Below are positions 24,699 to 32,480 of a stretch of 64,000 nucleotides of DNA, piece by piece; positions within the stretch are counted from its first letter, which is position 1, and each line of letters opens with the position of its first letter. The stretch spans positions 972,262-1,036,261 of the forward strand of contig NZ_BMOU01000001.1 of NCBI RefSeq assembly GCF_014647235.1, read 5' to 3'. The DNA is from Haloarcula pellucida. Lineage in GTDB: Archaea; Halobacteriota; Halobacteria; Halobacteriales; Haloarculaceae. The translations under genes and the position numbers were made by a program. The notes under the pieces are model-generated. The model was not told the origin of the DNA. It saw nothing but the letters and a program-made list of their open reading frames with translations, and ran no database searches.

Positions 24699-25130
24699 TT
24701 ACGAGCCCTCCGGAACGATTTCGTAGCTCCGCTCGCCCATCTCGTCCTCTTCGAAGACGAACACGCGGCCGTCGGCCACCGAGAAGTCGACGTCGACCTC
24801 GACGCGCATCTGGTGGTCCCGCACCGTCACACCGGGGAACAGTTCGTCTTCTTCGCCGTCCGTCAAGATGACCCGACCGACGCCGCTCTCCTCGATGATG
24901 TCGTCGTGGGTCCGCAGGTCGTTGACGTAGACGAGGATGCCCGACGTCTCCGTCGAGTCGGTGATGAGGACGTGCGTGTCTTTGCCCGGGGACGTCCGGA
25001 CGCGCTCCTCGGCTTTCGCGGGAACGCCGTGGTAGAAGGCGGTCCGTCCGTCGAGGTACTCGACAGCGATGCCGTCTTCGCTCAGTTCGACAGAGAGGGT
25101 GTCCGGCGGCACGTCGGAACGGTTGCTCAT
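24699..25130 (-). CDS. DUF5796 family protein
   Basis: The 143-residue protein matches the haloarchaeal family I recall as DUF5796, for which no activity is known. It is rich in short beta strands: DTLSVELSEDGIAVEYLDGRTAFYHGVP at the N-terminus, then THVLITDSTETSG, and a C-terminus with VDVDFSVADGRVFVFEEDEMGERSYEIVPEG. It is soluble and very acidic. ATG 25130 is chosen; the much longer frame upstream is antisense to aroK. It is divergent from aroK with 93 nt between starts. Confidence 0.8.
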   Translation of the reverse strand: MSNRSDVPPDTLSVELSEDGIAVEYLDGRTAFYHGVPAKAEERVRTSPGKDTHVLITDSTETSGILVYVNDLRTHDDIIEESGVGRVILTDGEEDELFPGVTVRDHQMRVEVDVDFSVADGRVFVFEEDEMGERSYEIVPEGS

Positions 25131-25223
25131 ACGCCCCCTTGCCCTCGCCGGTGGAAAAACGGCTCGTTGTCGTCGTGGCCGGTTCCGCAGATGGTAAATA
25201 GCCCCGGACAGGAGAACTGAGCG

Positions 25224-26096
25224 ATGGAAGGCACGGCAGCAGCACCGGCCGCTGGGACGGTGCTCAACGCGCTGGCGACCGGCCGCGGGTCGGCGTTCGC
25301 CATCGACGAGTACACGACGGCGACCGTCGAAGTGTCGACGGACGACGAGAGCGTGACCGGCGAGGTAGCCGGTGCCCCGGACGCCGATACGCGCCTCGTG
25401 GAACGCTGCGTCGAGTACGTCCTCGACGCCCACGGCGGCGCAGTCGGGACCCCGCCGGCCGTCGGCGGCCACGTCCGCACGGAGAGCGAGGTGCCGATGG
25501 CCTCCGGGCTCAAGAGTTCGAGCGCGGCGGCCAACGCCACCGTGATGGCGACGCTCGACGCTCTCGGCGCCACCGACCGGATGACACGGGAAGACATGGC
25601 GCGGCTCGGCGTGATGGCCGCCCGGGACGCGGGCGTGACTATCACCGGCGCGTTCGACGACGCCTCGGCGTCGATGCTCGGCGGCGTCACCGTCACCGAC
25701 AACGACGCCGACGACCTGTTGGCCCGCGACGAGGTGGACTGGGACGTGCTGGTCTGGACGCCGCCGGAACAGTCGTTCTCGGCGGACGCCGACGTGGAGC
25801 GCTGTCGCCAGATAGCGCCCATGGCCCGCCTCGTCGAGGACCTCGCGCTGGACGGGGCATACGAGCGGGCGATGACGGTCAACGGCCTCGCGTTCTGTGC
25901 GGCGCTGCAGTTCGACACCGAACCGCTCGTCGAGGGGCTGCGACACGTCGAGGGCGTCTCGCTGTCTGGGACTGGCCCCTCGTTCACCGCCGTCGGCGAC
26001 CGCGACGCGCTCGAACAGGTACGCGAATACTGGGCGGAACGACCCGGCACGACGCTGTTGACCACCACACAGACGGAGGGAACCCACACAGTATGA
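25224..26096 (+). CDS. aroK: Shikimate kinase, archaeal GHMP type
   Basis: The 290-residue enzyme phosphorylates shikimate in the chorismate pathway and belongs to the GHMP superfamily, unrelated to bacterial AroK. The ATP-binding glycine/serine loop is MASGLKSSSAAANA (about 93-106) and the C-terminal GHMP motif is SLSGTGPSFTAVG (about 250-262). A GGAG ribosome-binding sequence lies 9 nt upstream and GGTAAATAG about 30 nt upstream. The stop overlaps chorismate mutase by 4 nt, forming an aromatic amino-acid operon. Confidence 0.94.
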   Translation: MEGTAAAPAAGTVLNALATGRGSAFAIDEYTTATVEVSTDDESVTGEVAGAPDADTRLVERCVEYVLDAHGGAVGTPPAVGGHVRTESEVPMASGLKSSSAAANATVMATLDALGATDRMTREDMARLGVMAARDAGVTITGAFDDASASMLGGVTVTDNDADDLLARDEVDWDVLVWTPPEQSFSADADVERCRQIAPMARLVEDLALDGAYERAMTVNGLAFCAALQFDTEPLVEGLRHVEGVSLSGTGPSFTAVGDRDALEQVREYWAERPGTTLLTTTQTEGTHTV

Positions 26097-26392
26097 GTTC
26101 GAACTCGAATACGAGCCCGGAGGATATGTCGCTAGATGAACTGCGCGACGAGATTCGCACTATCGACCGCGAGATAGTCGAGAAGATAGCCCAGCGGACC
26201 TACGTGGCCGACACTATCGCGGAGGTCAAAGCCGAGAAGGACCTGCCGACCACCGACGAGGAGCAAGAACAGGCCGTGATGGACCGCGCCGGCCAGAACG
26301 CCGAGCAGTTCGACGTCGACGCCAACCTCGTGAAGGCGATGTTCCGGCTCCTCATCGAGTTGAACAAGGTCGAGCAGCGAGAGAGTCGGTAA
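26093..26392 (+). CDS. Chorismate mutase (AroQ class)
   Basis: The 99-residue all-helical protein converts chorismate to prephenate. The pattern SLDELRDEIRTIDREIVEKIAQRTYVADTIAEVKAEKDLPTTDEEQEQ is the AroQ core, with catalytic Arg, Lys and Glu positions present. It is coupled to aroK by the ATGA overlap at 26093-26096. Its last ten codons (LNKVEQRESR) are repeated 549 bp downstream as LNKVEQRENR, bracketing a low-GC insert. TyrA, the next enzyme in tyrosine synthesis, is encoded at 33902-34636. Confidence 0.93.
   Translation: MSSNSNTSPEDMSLDELRDEIRTIDREIVEKIAQRTYVADTIAEVKAEKDLPTTDEEQEQAVMDRAGQNAEQFDVDANLVKAMFRLLIELNKVEQRESR
26361..26391 (+). repeat. 31-bp direct repeat, copy 1 (3' end of chorismate mutase)
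   Basis: This stretch covers the last codons of chorismate mutase into the stop, beginning TGAACAAGGTCGAGCAGCG. Copy 2 at 26910-26940 differs at two positions only (A to C and G to A). The two copies bracket a 518-bp low-GC segment holding the MazG-like gene. The arrangement resembles attL/attR after integration at a gene 3' end, or a partial tandem duplication. Confidence 0.85.
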
Positions 26393-26473
26393 CAAACATC
26401 ACGGTATCGACCATCCCGTTTTCTCTTGACGGTCGAATTGGTGGTGATGGACGTACTTTTCCTCGTGAATCCT

Positions 26474-26788
26474 CTACTCCTCAACACTGTCGAGGATAAT
26501 TCTGTCCTCGAATCGGCCACGCTGTTCGGCTTTTTGTTCTCGTATCTCCTGTAACTCTTCAACGGTTACCCCGCGTTCTTTTCGGATAGCGTGGACAACT
26601 TCTAATATATCTGCCAGTTCCTCTATGTCACAGCCTTCCCGATACTCATCGACCTCTTCGTCTAATTTCTCAAGGAGTCGAGTAGCGTACTCGTCCCTCT
26701 CAATCGTATGGGTTATTGGTTCTTCGCCATTCTTCTCTATGATTTCGGGGATTCTATCTCGAACCAGTTTGTCGTACTGACGGGCCAT
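26474..26788 (-). CDS. MazG-like nucleoside triphosphate pyrophosphohydrolase
   Basis: The 104-residue protein starts ARQYDKLVRDRIPEIIEKNGE and has the all-alpha NTP-pyrophosphatase metal motif: EKLDEEVDEY (ExxE, about 40-49) followed by EELADILEVVHAI (ExxxD). It probably hydrolyses a non-canonical or phosphoribosyl nucleotide, and related stand-alone proteins often travel on mobile DNA. G+C is clearly lower than around it (29 of 60 bases in 26521-26580). It sits between two copies of a 31-bp repeat, opposite to its neighbours, so recent acquisition is likely. Confidence 0.87.
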   Translation of the reverse strand: MARQYDKLVRDRIPEIIEKNGEEPITHTIERDEYATRLLEKLDEEVDEYREGCDIEELADILEVVHAIRKERGVTVEELQEIREQKAEQRGRFEDRIILDSVEE

Positions 26789-26909
26789 ATTTTCATCTCA
26801 ATAACGGCGACATTAGTTTCGTCGATAGTAAGAGACCCGTTGGCGAGCAACACCCAACGAGAGAAGAAAACGGCGATTTTGTCGGAATCTGTAACACCAG
26901 TTTGAGACC

Positions 26910-26940
26910 TGAACAAGGTCGAGCAGCGCGAGAATCGGTA
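26910..26940 (+). repeat. 31-bp direct repeat, copy 2
   Basis: This is the second copy of the chorismate mutase 3' end. It starts TGAACAAGGTCGAGCAGCG and still reads LNKVEQRENR followed by TAG in one frame. No upstream chorismate mutase body is attached to it; what precedes is low-GC sequence after the MazG-like gene. It marks the far border of the insert, and normal G+C resumes soon after. Confidence 0.85.
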
Positions 26941-27054
26941 GCCGGAAACGGCTCCCGCAGTCCATCTATCCGCGGCTTACTGTTTCGCCTCTTCTGGCGA
27001 CCGGATACGGGTGAACCGGTCCACGAAATCCGTCGCGGTACGATTAGCAGCGAA

Positions 27055-27518
27055 TCAGTTGCTCGCAGGAAAATCACTCCATAGCTCGAGCGTGAGAATC
27101 CCGACTCTCGACCGACCAACCCGTCGTCCGGCTAGGACGGTGACGCCCGCGAGCGTAGCGAGCAGTACAGTCACGCTCCACCCGACCGGGAGACCTCCGT
27201 CGGGTCTGCCAGTCGCTGTTCTGACGCTGCCGCCGTGACCGTCGTGGCGACCAGCCCGAAGACCAATCCGCCGAGGCCGTCTTCGAATCCCTCCCAGAAG
27301 ACCGGCCCGTTATCGCCGCCGAGACAGCCAGCGCCGGCGACTACACCGGCAGTCGCGCCCGCTCGGAGGACATCACGTCGTAACACACTCCGTCGTGACA
27401 GTGAAGCTGTACAAACTCGAGGGGCACGCGCATCGGGGTGTAGTTCGGCAGCGACCGCTTCGGCGGACCAGTACGCCCCGTTTTCCGGGTATTCGGTCTC
27501 CGTCCTTCTCGAAGACAC
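27055..27518 (-). pseudogene. Frameshifted Tat-lipoprotein/membrane protein remnant
   Basis: The first frame (from about 27518 to the TGA at 27171) encodes a twin-arginine type signal (SRRSVLRRDVLRAGATAGVVAG) with lipobox GAGC, then GPVFWEGFEDGLGGLVFGLVA. Just before its stop, the neighbouring minus frame continues as GWSVTVLLATLAGVTVLAGRRV, a clean membrane helix, to a TGA at 27055. One frameshift near 27180 would join the two. I read this as a decayed gene, but a sequencing error or two short genes are possible. The function is not recognised. The remaining 26941-27054 holds nothing I can support. Confidence 0.5.
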
Positions 27519-27554
27519 GCGTCTAGCGATTGCAAGGGGAGTTGCGGACCGCGT

Positions 27555-28235
27555 TCAGTACTCCCAGAGGCGATGCACTCGGTCCGCGATGTCGGGGTAC
27601 TCCGCCTGCAGGGTCTCGACGCTCGTCTCGCCGCCGACGTTGACGACGTGGACTTCCCCACGCTGGCCGCCGTAGACGTCCTGGAAGTCGTAGACGACGC
27701 CGACGACGTCCACGTCGTCGTCCACGTCGTCGCTCTCGACGAGGAACTCCACCTGTCGGTCGACGTTGTACTCGACGAGGCGGTTGATAGCGCCCTCGCG
27801 GTCCACGTCCGCTGGCAGCGACTCGACGCCGCCTTCGAGGTGTGGCTTCAGGAGGCCGATGCAGTGTTCGATGCCCGGCGGTTCCGAGAGGCCGTCGGTC
27901 AGTTCGTCGTACGTCGCGGTGACGGCCCCACACCCGGTGTGGCCGACGACGACGGCCGTCTCGGTGCCGGTGTGTGCGAGGGGATAGAGGACGTCGCCGG
28001 AGACGACTTCGCCCGCGTCGGTCCGTTGGACGACGCGGTTGCCGATGTTACCACACGTAAAGAGATGACCGGGGTCGTCGTTCCCGAAGATAGCGTCCTG
28101 CAGCACCCGGGAGTCAGAACAGCAGACCGTGACTGCCTCGGGGTGCTGTGCGTCCTGTACGTCGTCGAAACGGTCGTCGAACCTCGCGGCGTGGTCCGCG
28201 TTCCCCTCCAGCAAACCGAGAAGCGTGTCGTTCAT
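27555..28235 (-). CDS. Beta-class carbonic anhydrase
   Basis: The 226-residue enzyme interconverts CO2 and bicarbonate. Zinc ligands are Cys39 (VCCSDSR), His99 and Cys102 (GHTGCGAV), and the Asp41/Arg43 dyad is present. An acidic insertion (ESDDVDDDVDVVGV) near 175-190 is typical halophilic decoration. ATG 28235 gives the standard short N-terminus; the longer frame upstream crosses the divergent promoter region. It faces a NicO metal transporter with 131 nt between starts. Confidence 0.93.
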   Translation of the reverse strand: MNDTLLGLLEGNADHAARFDDRFDDVQDAQHPEAVTVCCSDSRVLQDAIFGNDDPGHLFTCGNIGNRVVQRTDAGEVVSGDVLYPLAHTGTETAVVVGHTGCGAVTATYDELTDGLSEPPGIEHCIGLLKPHLEGGVESLPADVDREGAINRLVEYNVDRQVEFLVESDDVDDDVDVVGVVYDFQDVYGGQRGEVHVVNVGGETSVETLQAEYPDIADRVHRLWEY

Positions 28236-28366
28236 ACAAGATATCGCAACGGCCGTCTGTATAGTAGTTCCCTCTCGTGCAACCGTCTGACCGGTGGTGT
28301 CAGTATGAGCGAGCGCCCGGTCGAGTATTAACAACCACTAAGCGCCACATCGTCCAACCACAGACG

Positions 28367-29221
28367 ATGCCATTACACGGCGATGCCCTCGGGTTGTTCC
28401 TCGGCGCGGTCGCGCTCGGCGCCGTCCACGGTATCGAACCGGGACACGGGTGGCCAGTCGCCGCCTCCTACGCCCTCGACCAGTCGAACAAGTGGCTCTA
28501 CGGCCTCGCGGCGAGCGTCATCATCGGCGTCGGCCACCTCGTCAGCAGTATCGCGATGGTGGCCGTGTTCTTCTACGCGAAGTCGTACTTCCGACTGACG
28601 CAGGTCAACGAACCCGTGGTGGTGGCACCGGGCGTCGAGATAGGCGGTCCGGTGAGCATCGTCGCCGGCGTCCTCCTGCTACTCATGGGAGTCCGTGAGT
28701 ACCGACACGGCCGCCCACGCGGCCACGGAGGGGACGGCCACGACCACGAGGGCCACACGCACGACAGTGCCGGTGCGCTCTCGAAATTCGACGACGGGCA
28801 CGCGCACGTCGACGAGGACCACAGTCACGCAGGCGGGCACGCCCACGGCGGCGGCGGTCTGCTCGGGAGACTGACCGCCAGACTCCCGTTCCGCGGCGGC
28901 CACAGCCACGACCGCGACGACTTCGAGGACGCGACCGACCGCGGCCTCCTCGGTATCGCGTGGTTCGCCTTCCTGCTGGGGTTCGCCCACGAGGAGGAGT
29001 TCGAGATAATCGCACTCTGCTACGGGTCGGCACACTGTCTCGAACTGATGACGGCGTACGCGGTGACCGTCGTCGTCGGCATCGTCGGCCTGACCGTGCT
29101 CTTGCTCGCCGGCTACCAGCACTTCGAGGAGACGGTCGAGCAGTACACGGGGTACCTCCCGGTGTTCTCGGCCGTCGTCCTCTGTGTCATGGGACTCGGG
29201 TTCGTGACGGGGCTGTTCTGA
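28367..29221 (+). CDS. NicO-family nickel/cobalt transporter
   Basis: The 284-residue protein has about six transmembrane helices and the NicO/RcnA hallmarks: AVHGIEPGHGWPVAASYAL in helix 1 and GFAHEEEFEIIALC in a late helix. A cytoplasmic His/Asp/Gly-rich loop (about 120-190) contains repeated HDHEGHTHD, HAHVDEDHSHAGGHAHG and HSHDRDD. Such loops bind Ni, Co or Zn. Uptake or efflux cannot be decided from sequence. It is divergent from carbonic anhydrase, and its stop directly abuts the opposing small gene. Confidence 0.88.
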   Translation: MPLHGDALGLFLGAVALGAVHGIEPGHGWPVAASYALDQSNKWLYGLAASVIIGVGHLVSSIAMVAVFFYAKSYFRLTQVNEPVVVAPGVEIGGPVSIVAGVLLLLMGVREYRHGRPRGHGGDGHDHEGHTHDSAGALSKFDDGHAHVDEDHSHAGGHAHGGGGLLGRLTARLPFRGGHSHDRDDFEDATDRGLLGIAWFAFLLGFAHEEEFEIIALCYGSAHCLELMTAYAVTVVVGIVGLTVLLLAGYQHFEETVEQYTGYLPVFSAVVLCVMGLGFVTGLF

Positions 29222-29407
29222 CTACGCCGTCGCGAACCGGTAGGTGTCGTAGCCGGCGTAGGAGACGAGAAGGACGCTCGCGAGGACGGAAGCCAGTCCC
29301 ACGACCAGCCCCAGCCGCCAGTAGGTCCAGATGCCGGCCCCCAGCAGTGTCCCGGCGACGAGAAACAGGACGGTGAGTCGGACGACGCGGAGGATGTCGG
29401 CGTTCAC
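29222..29407 (-). CDS. Small two-helix membrane protein
   Basis: The frame ends in TAG at 29222-29224. GTG 29407 gives 61 residues with two membrane helices (about 9-29 and 32-52) and the tail YDTYRFATA. The start is uncertain because upstream codons stay open. It follows the DMT transporter by 53 nt on the same strand and its stop touches the NicO stop without overlap. No family is recognised. Confidence 0.55.
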   Translation of the reverse strand: MNADILRVVRLTVLFLVAGTLLGAGIWTYWRLGLVVGLASVLASVLLVSYAGYDTYRFATA

Positions 29408-29460
29408 GGCTATTCGTTCACTGGACGCGGACAAATAGCTTGCCGGGAAGCGGGATCGAC

Positions 29461-30399
29461 TCAACGGCCGGGGAGCAGTCCCTCGACCCGGTCGAGGACC
29501 GGCGACAACTCCGTCGCGAGTGCGTGCCGTTTCAGCAGGACGAACCCGGTGAAGATGACCACGAAGCCGGCCACGTCCAGTAGTTCGAGCGTCTCGTCCA
29601 GCGCCAGCCACCCCGAGACGGCCGCGAATATCGGTGCGGCGTAGGAGACGAGGTTTATCTCGATAGCGCCGAGGCGAGCCAGCAGGTCGAAGTAGACGAC
29701 GTAGCCGATGGCGCTCGCGAACACTGCCAGATAGACGAGGGCGGCGACGCCAGCGAGAGAGAACTGTGCGTCCGCGAACGACTCGGACGGCAGGCCGAGA
29801 CTGATGGTGTGGAGCAGGGCGGCCCCGATGACGTTCGACCACGCCACCATCCCCTCGGGCGAGATGTCGCCGTCGAGACGCTGGACGAGGACGCTCCCAA
29901 GCGCGACCGAAGCCGCCGCGAGCAGGACCAGCCCCGGCCAGACCGCCTCGCTTCCCAGCGGGTTCGACGACGTCGGACGGGCGACCATCGCGACGCCGAC
30001 GAACCCGAGTAACAGGCCGATAGTGCCGACGACGGTCAGTCGCTGGTCCGGGAGGAACAGCCGGGAGAACACCGTCGAGAGGATGGGGCTCATCCCGACG
30101 AGGATGGCCGCGACGCCGCTGGTGACACCCGTCTCGCCGACGAAGAGGAACGCGTTGTACAACGCGATGATGAGGACCCCCTCGACCACCAGCGTCAGCC
30201 AGTCCGCGCGGGTCCGCGGGAGCCAGTAGTCGCAGGTGACCGCGGCGTAGCCGACCATCAGTACGGCGGCGAGGTCGTATCGAAGGGCGGCAAACAGCAC
30301 CGGCGGGAACGCTTCCAGTCCGGCCTTGATAGCCATGAACGACGTGCCCCACACCGCGGCGAGGAGGACGAACAGCACTGCCGACCGTCGCTCGCTCAT
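29461..30399 (-). CDS. EamA/DMT-family transporter
   Basis: The 312-residue protein has about ten transmembrane helices in two EamA halves. The first begins LFVLLAAVWGTSFMAIKAGLEAFPPVLFAALRYD, the second about residue 150 with VWPGLVLLAAASVALGSVLV, and the late signature YAAPIFAAVSGWLALDE is typical. It should export or import a small metabolite of unknown identity. ATG 30399 gives the classic short N-terminus. The open frame extends to 30537 only by reading through the palindromic repeat at 30448-30519. Confidence 0.88.
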   Translation of the reverse strand: MSERRSAVLFVLLAAVWGTSFMAIKAGLEAFPPVLFAALRYDLAAVLMVGYAAVTCDYWLPRTRADWLTLVVEGVLIIALYNAFLFVGETGVTSGVAAILVGMSPILSTVFSRLFLPDQRLTVVGTIGLLLGFVGVAMVARPTSSNPLGSEAVWPGLVLLAAASVALGSVLVQRLDGDISPEGMVAWSNVIGAALLHTISLGLPSESFADAQFSLAGVAALVYLAVFASAIGYVVYFDLLARLGAIEINLVSYAAPIFAAVSGWLALDETLELLDVAGFVVIFTGFVLLKRHALATELSPVLDRVEGLLPGR

Positions 30400-30447
30400 A
30401 TCGGGGAGTACGACGGCGAGAGCATAACGCTGGTCATCACCCTCCTC

Positions 30448-30519
30448 ATACTGGTGGCTGTAAGTTCGTAACGATATTCGCCACCCCGGGGTGGCGAAGT
30501 ACTTCAGTGCCACCAGTAT
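30448..30519. repeat. Palindromic MITE-like element, family 2, copy A
   Basis: The ends are ATACTGGTGGC (30448-30458) and its complement GCCACCAGTAT (30509-30519). The centre is a perfect 22-bp palindrome (30477-30498) built from TTCGCCACCCC and its complement. The outer context is CTC before and CAGTCG after, as in copy B at 51052-51131. The element separates two minus-strand genes; its last base is the first base of the complement of the flippase gene's TGA. No coding capacity is evident. Confidence 0.87.
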
Positions 30520-31568
30520 CAGTCGAGTGCGTGCCACACCGTCGCCGAGAGGTACAGCGAGGAGAGGGCGCCCACCGAGACGACCAGCCAGTACGTCGCG
30601 AGTCGGTAGACGACGACGCCAGCGGCGGCCAGTTCCGGCGGCGCACCGGTCAGGACGGAAAGCACCGCGGTGAGTCCGATTTCGGTTCCGCCCAGCCCAC
30701 CCGGCGTCGGGAGAAGCGTCGCGAGACCGCTGGCCGGCGACAGGAACAGGGCGAGACCGATCGGGAGCGCGACGCCGACGGCGCTACAACCGAGGAAGAG
30801 CGCAGACGAGAACGCCAGCCACCCCCCGACGGCGAGCGCCGACGCGAGGACGAGTCGTCGCGTGTCACCCGTCGCGGTACCGAAGGACACGAGAAAGGAA
30901 TCGACGCCGTTGGTGACGCGGCGGGGCGCCAACGAGCGGTGCACGCGCATCGAGATGCGGCCGACGGTTGCCCTGACGAGTGCCGCCGTCCGTTCGACGA
31001 GCGTCGCGACCACGTGACGCCTGTACGCGAGAACGGCCCCACCGACGACGAGGGCGAAGACGACGAGCGCCAACATCGCGAGGACGACGGGGCCATCGAG
31101 GCCGGGGAGCGGACTGACGAGCAGCGCCACCAGTCCAAGCGTCGCGACGCCGAGCGACCCCGCGAACACGAGCAGTTCACTCGCCGTGACGGCCGCGAAC
31201 ACCTCTCGAAACCGCCGATCGAGGTCTTCGGCGAGGACGTACGCCAGAATCGCCGACCCGCCGACGTTGCCCAGCGGGAGCACCTGCTTCCCGAACGTCC
31301 CCGTGAGATAGCCCAACTGGACGCGTCGTCGCGGGAGCGACCCGTCGATGCCGTCTATGACGGCCACGGTGGTCAGGCTCCAGCAGAGCTGTGCGAGCAG
31401 TGCCATCAGGCCCGCGAGCGCGACGAACCGGACGTCGGCACCGGCCAGGGCCGCGACCGTAGCGGAGACGTCGAGCGACAGGAACAGCAGGCCAAACAAC
31501 GCGAGTGCGACACCGGCGCCCAGCGCCAACCGTTCGTACCCCGCTCGTTCGGCTCTGGCAGTCGCCAT
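30519..31568 (-). CDS. Flippase-like/lysylphosphatidylglycerol synthase TM-domain protein
   Basis: The 349-residue membrane protein of the LPG-synthase-TM/UPF0104 family has about eight helices and the family motif LPTPGGLGGTEIG (about 293-305), plus GTFGKQVLPLGNVGG (about 90-104). Members are lipid flippases or transferase membrane domains; no catalytic transferase domain is attached here. It ends exactly at a palindromic element, with the stop codon touching the terminal repeat. It follows surE by 32 nt. Confidence 0.85.
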   Translation of the reverse strand: MATARAERAGYERLALGAGVALALFGLLFLSLDVSATVAALAGADVRFVALAGLMALLAQLCWSLTTVAVIDGIDGSLPRRRVQLGYLTGTFGKQVLPLGNVGGSAILAYVLAEDLDRRFREVFAAVTASELLVFAGSLGVATLGLVALLVSPLPGLDGPVVLAMLALVVFALVVGGAVLAYRRHVVATLVERTAALVRATVGRISMRVHRSLAPRRVTNGVDSFLVSFGTATGDTRRLVLASALAVGGWLAFSSALFLGCSAVGVALPIGLALFLSPASGLATLLPTPGGLGGTEIGLTAVLSVLTGAPPELAAAGVVVYRLATYWLVVSVGALSSLYLSATVWHALD

Positions 31569-31600
31569 CGCGTTGTGTTGGGCCGCCGATCCGTATCAAT

Positions 31601-32398
31601 CTACGGGCGCTCTTCGCTCTCGTAGGTCTCTGCCAGCGCGTCCAGCGCCTCGTGGTGCTCGGTCGTGTGGGGTGCGGTAAGCGGCGAGACGCTCACCTTG
31701 CCGTCGACGACGGCGCGGCGGTCGGTCCCCTCGGGATCGGGGATGTCGCCGTCGGCCATGTGCTCCCAGATGCGGTCGTGGAGCGTGACGGCGTCGTCCT
31801 CGCGGACGGCGTCCATCTCGTACAGTCGCGAGGGGCGCGTGACTTCGAGCGGGGCCGGCCCCCACTCGGCGACGGGCGCGTTCACGTTGAGGTAGTCACA
31901 CTGCTCGAAGACGCCGGCACCGAGTGCGTGATCCGCGAGATACGAGGTGGCCCTGACCGCCTCGCCGTAGCTCTCGCCGTTGGCCTCGATGTCCGAGAAC
32001 GCGGCGTCTTCGCGGACCGGGATGTACATCGAGACGGCGATGGCCGGCACGTCGAAGAACGTCGCCTCGACGGCGGCGCTCACCGTGCCCGACCGACCGA
32101 GCACGTACGCGCCGAGGTTCGCACCGCGGTTACAGCCGGCGACGACGAGGTCCGTCTCGGGGACGAGCGCCTCCAGTCCGGCGACGACGCAGTCGGCCGG
32201 CGTCCCGTCGACGACGTAGCCCATCTCGTGGTCTCGAACCTCGACTTCGTGAGAGATAGCGCGGCCGACGGCGCTCTGGTCCTCTGCGGGCGCCACCGCG
32301 GTCACGTCGCCGACCTCGGAGAGTCCGTCGTACACCGCTCGCAACCCGACGCTCTCGATGCCGTCGTCGTTCGTCAGCAGGATGGTCGGCTCGTCCAT
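31601..32398 (-). CDS. surE: 5'/3'-nucleotidase SurE
   Basis: The 265-residue phosphatase begins with the SurE metal-binding signature ILLTNDDGI (Asp11, Asp12). It continues with VAPAEDQSAVGRAIS and the conserved VVAGCNRGANLGAYVLGRSGTVSAAVEA, where canonical SurE has SGxNxGxN. It dephosphorylates nucleoside monophosphates. Length and order are standard. It sits in a minus-strand series between Rsm22-like and flippase-like genes. Confidence 0.93.
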   Translation of the reverse strand: MDEPTILLTNDDGIESVGLRAVYDGLSEVGDVTAVAPAEDQSAVGRAISHEVEVRDHEMGYVVDGTPADCVVAGLEALVPETDLVVAGCNRGANLGAYVLGRSGTVSAAVEATFFDVPAIAVSMYIPVREDAAFSDIEANGESYGEAVRATSYLADHALGAGVFEQCDYLNVNAPVAEWGPAPLEVTRPSRLYEMDAVREDDAVTLHDRIWEHMADGDIPDPEGTDRRAVVDGKVSVSPLTAPHTTEHHEALDALAETYESEERP

Positions 32399-32480
32399 AC
32401 GCCGTCTGGGGCCGTCGGCGAGAAAAACCCACTGCCCGGGCGGCCCGCCTGCCGATTGCTCGCGATTCGCGGACGCCTCG

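Noticed and set aside
27573-28331. 252-codon plus-strand frame opposite carbonic anhydrase
   Set aside because: It is a GC-bias shadow: the minus strand encodes a complete carbonic anhydrase with zinc ligands, and the plus product has no recognisable family.
30400-30537. N-terminal extension of the DMT transporter frame
   Set aside because: The extra residues come from reading through the palindromic element; ATG 30399 gives the normal transporter start.
30507-31625. 372-codon plus-strand frame opposite the flippase-like gene
   Set aside because: It is composed of Arg/Glu/Asp-rich sequence expected from antisense GC-rich DNA, and it starts inside the palindromic repeat.
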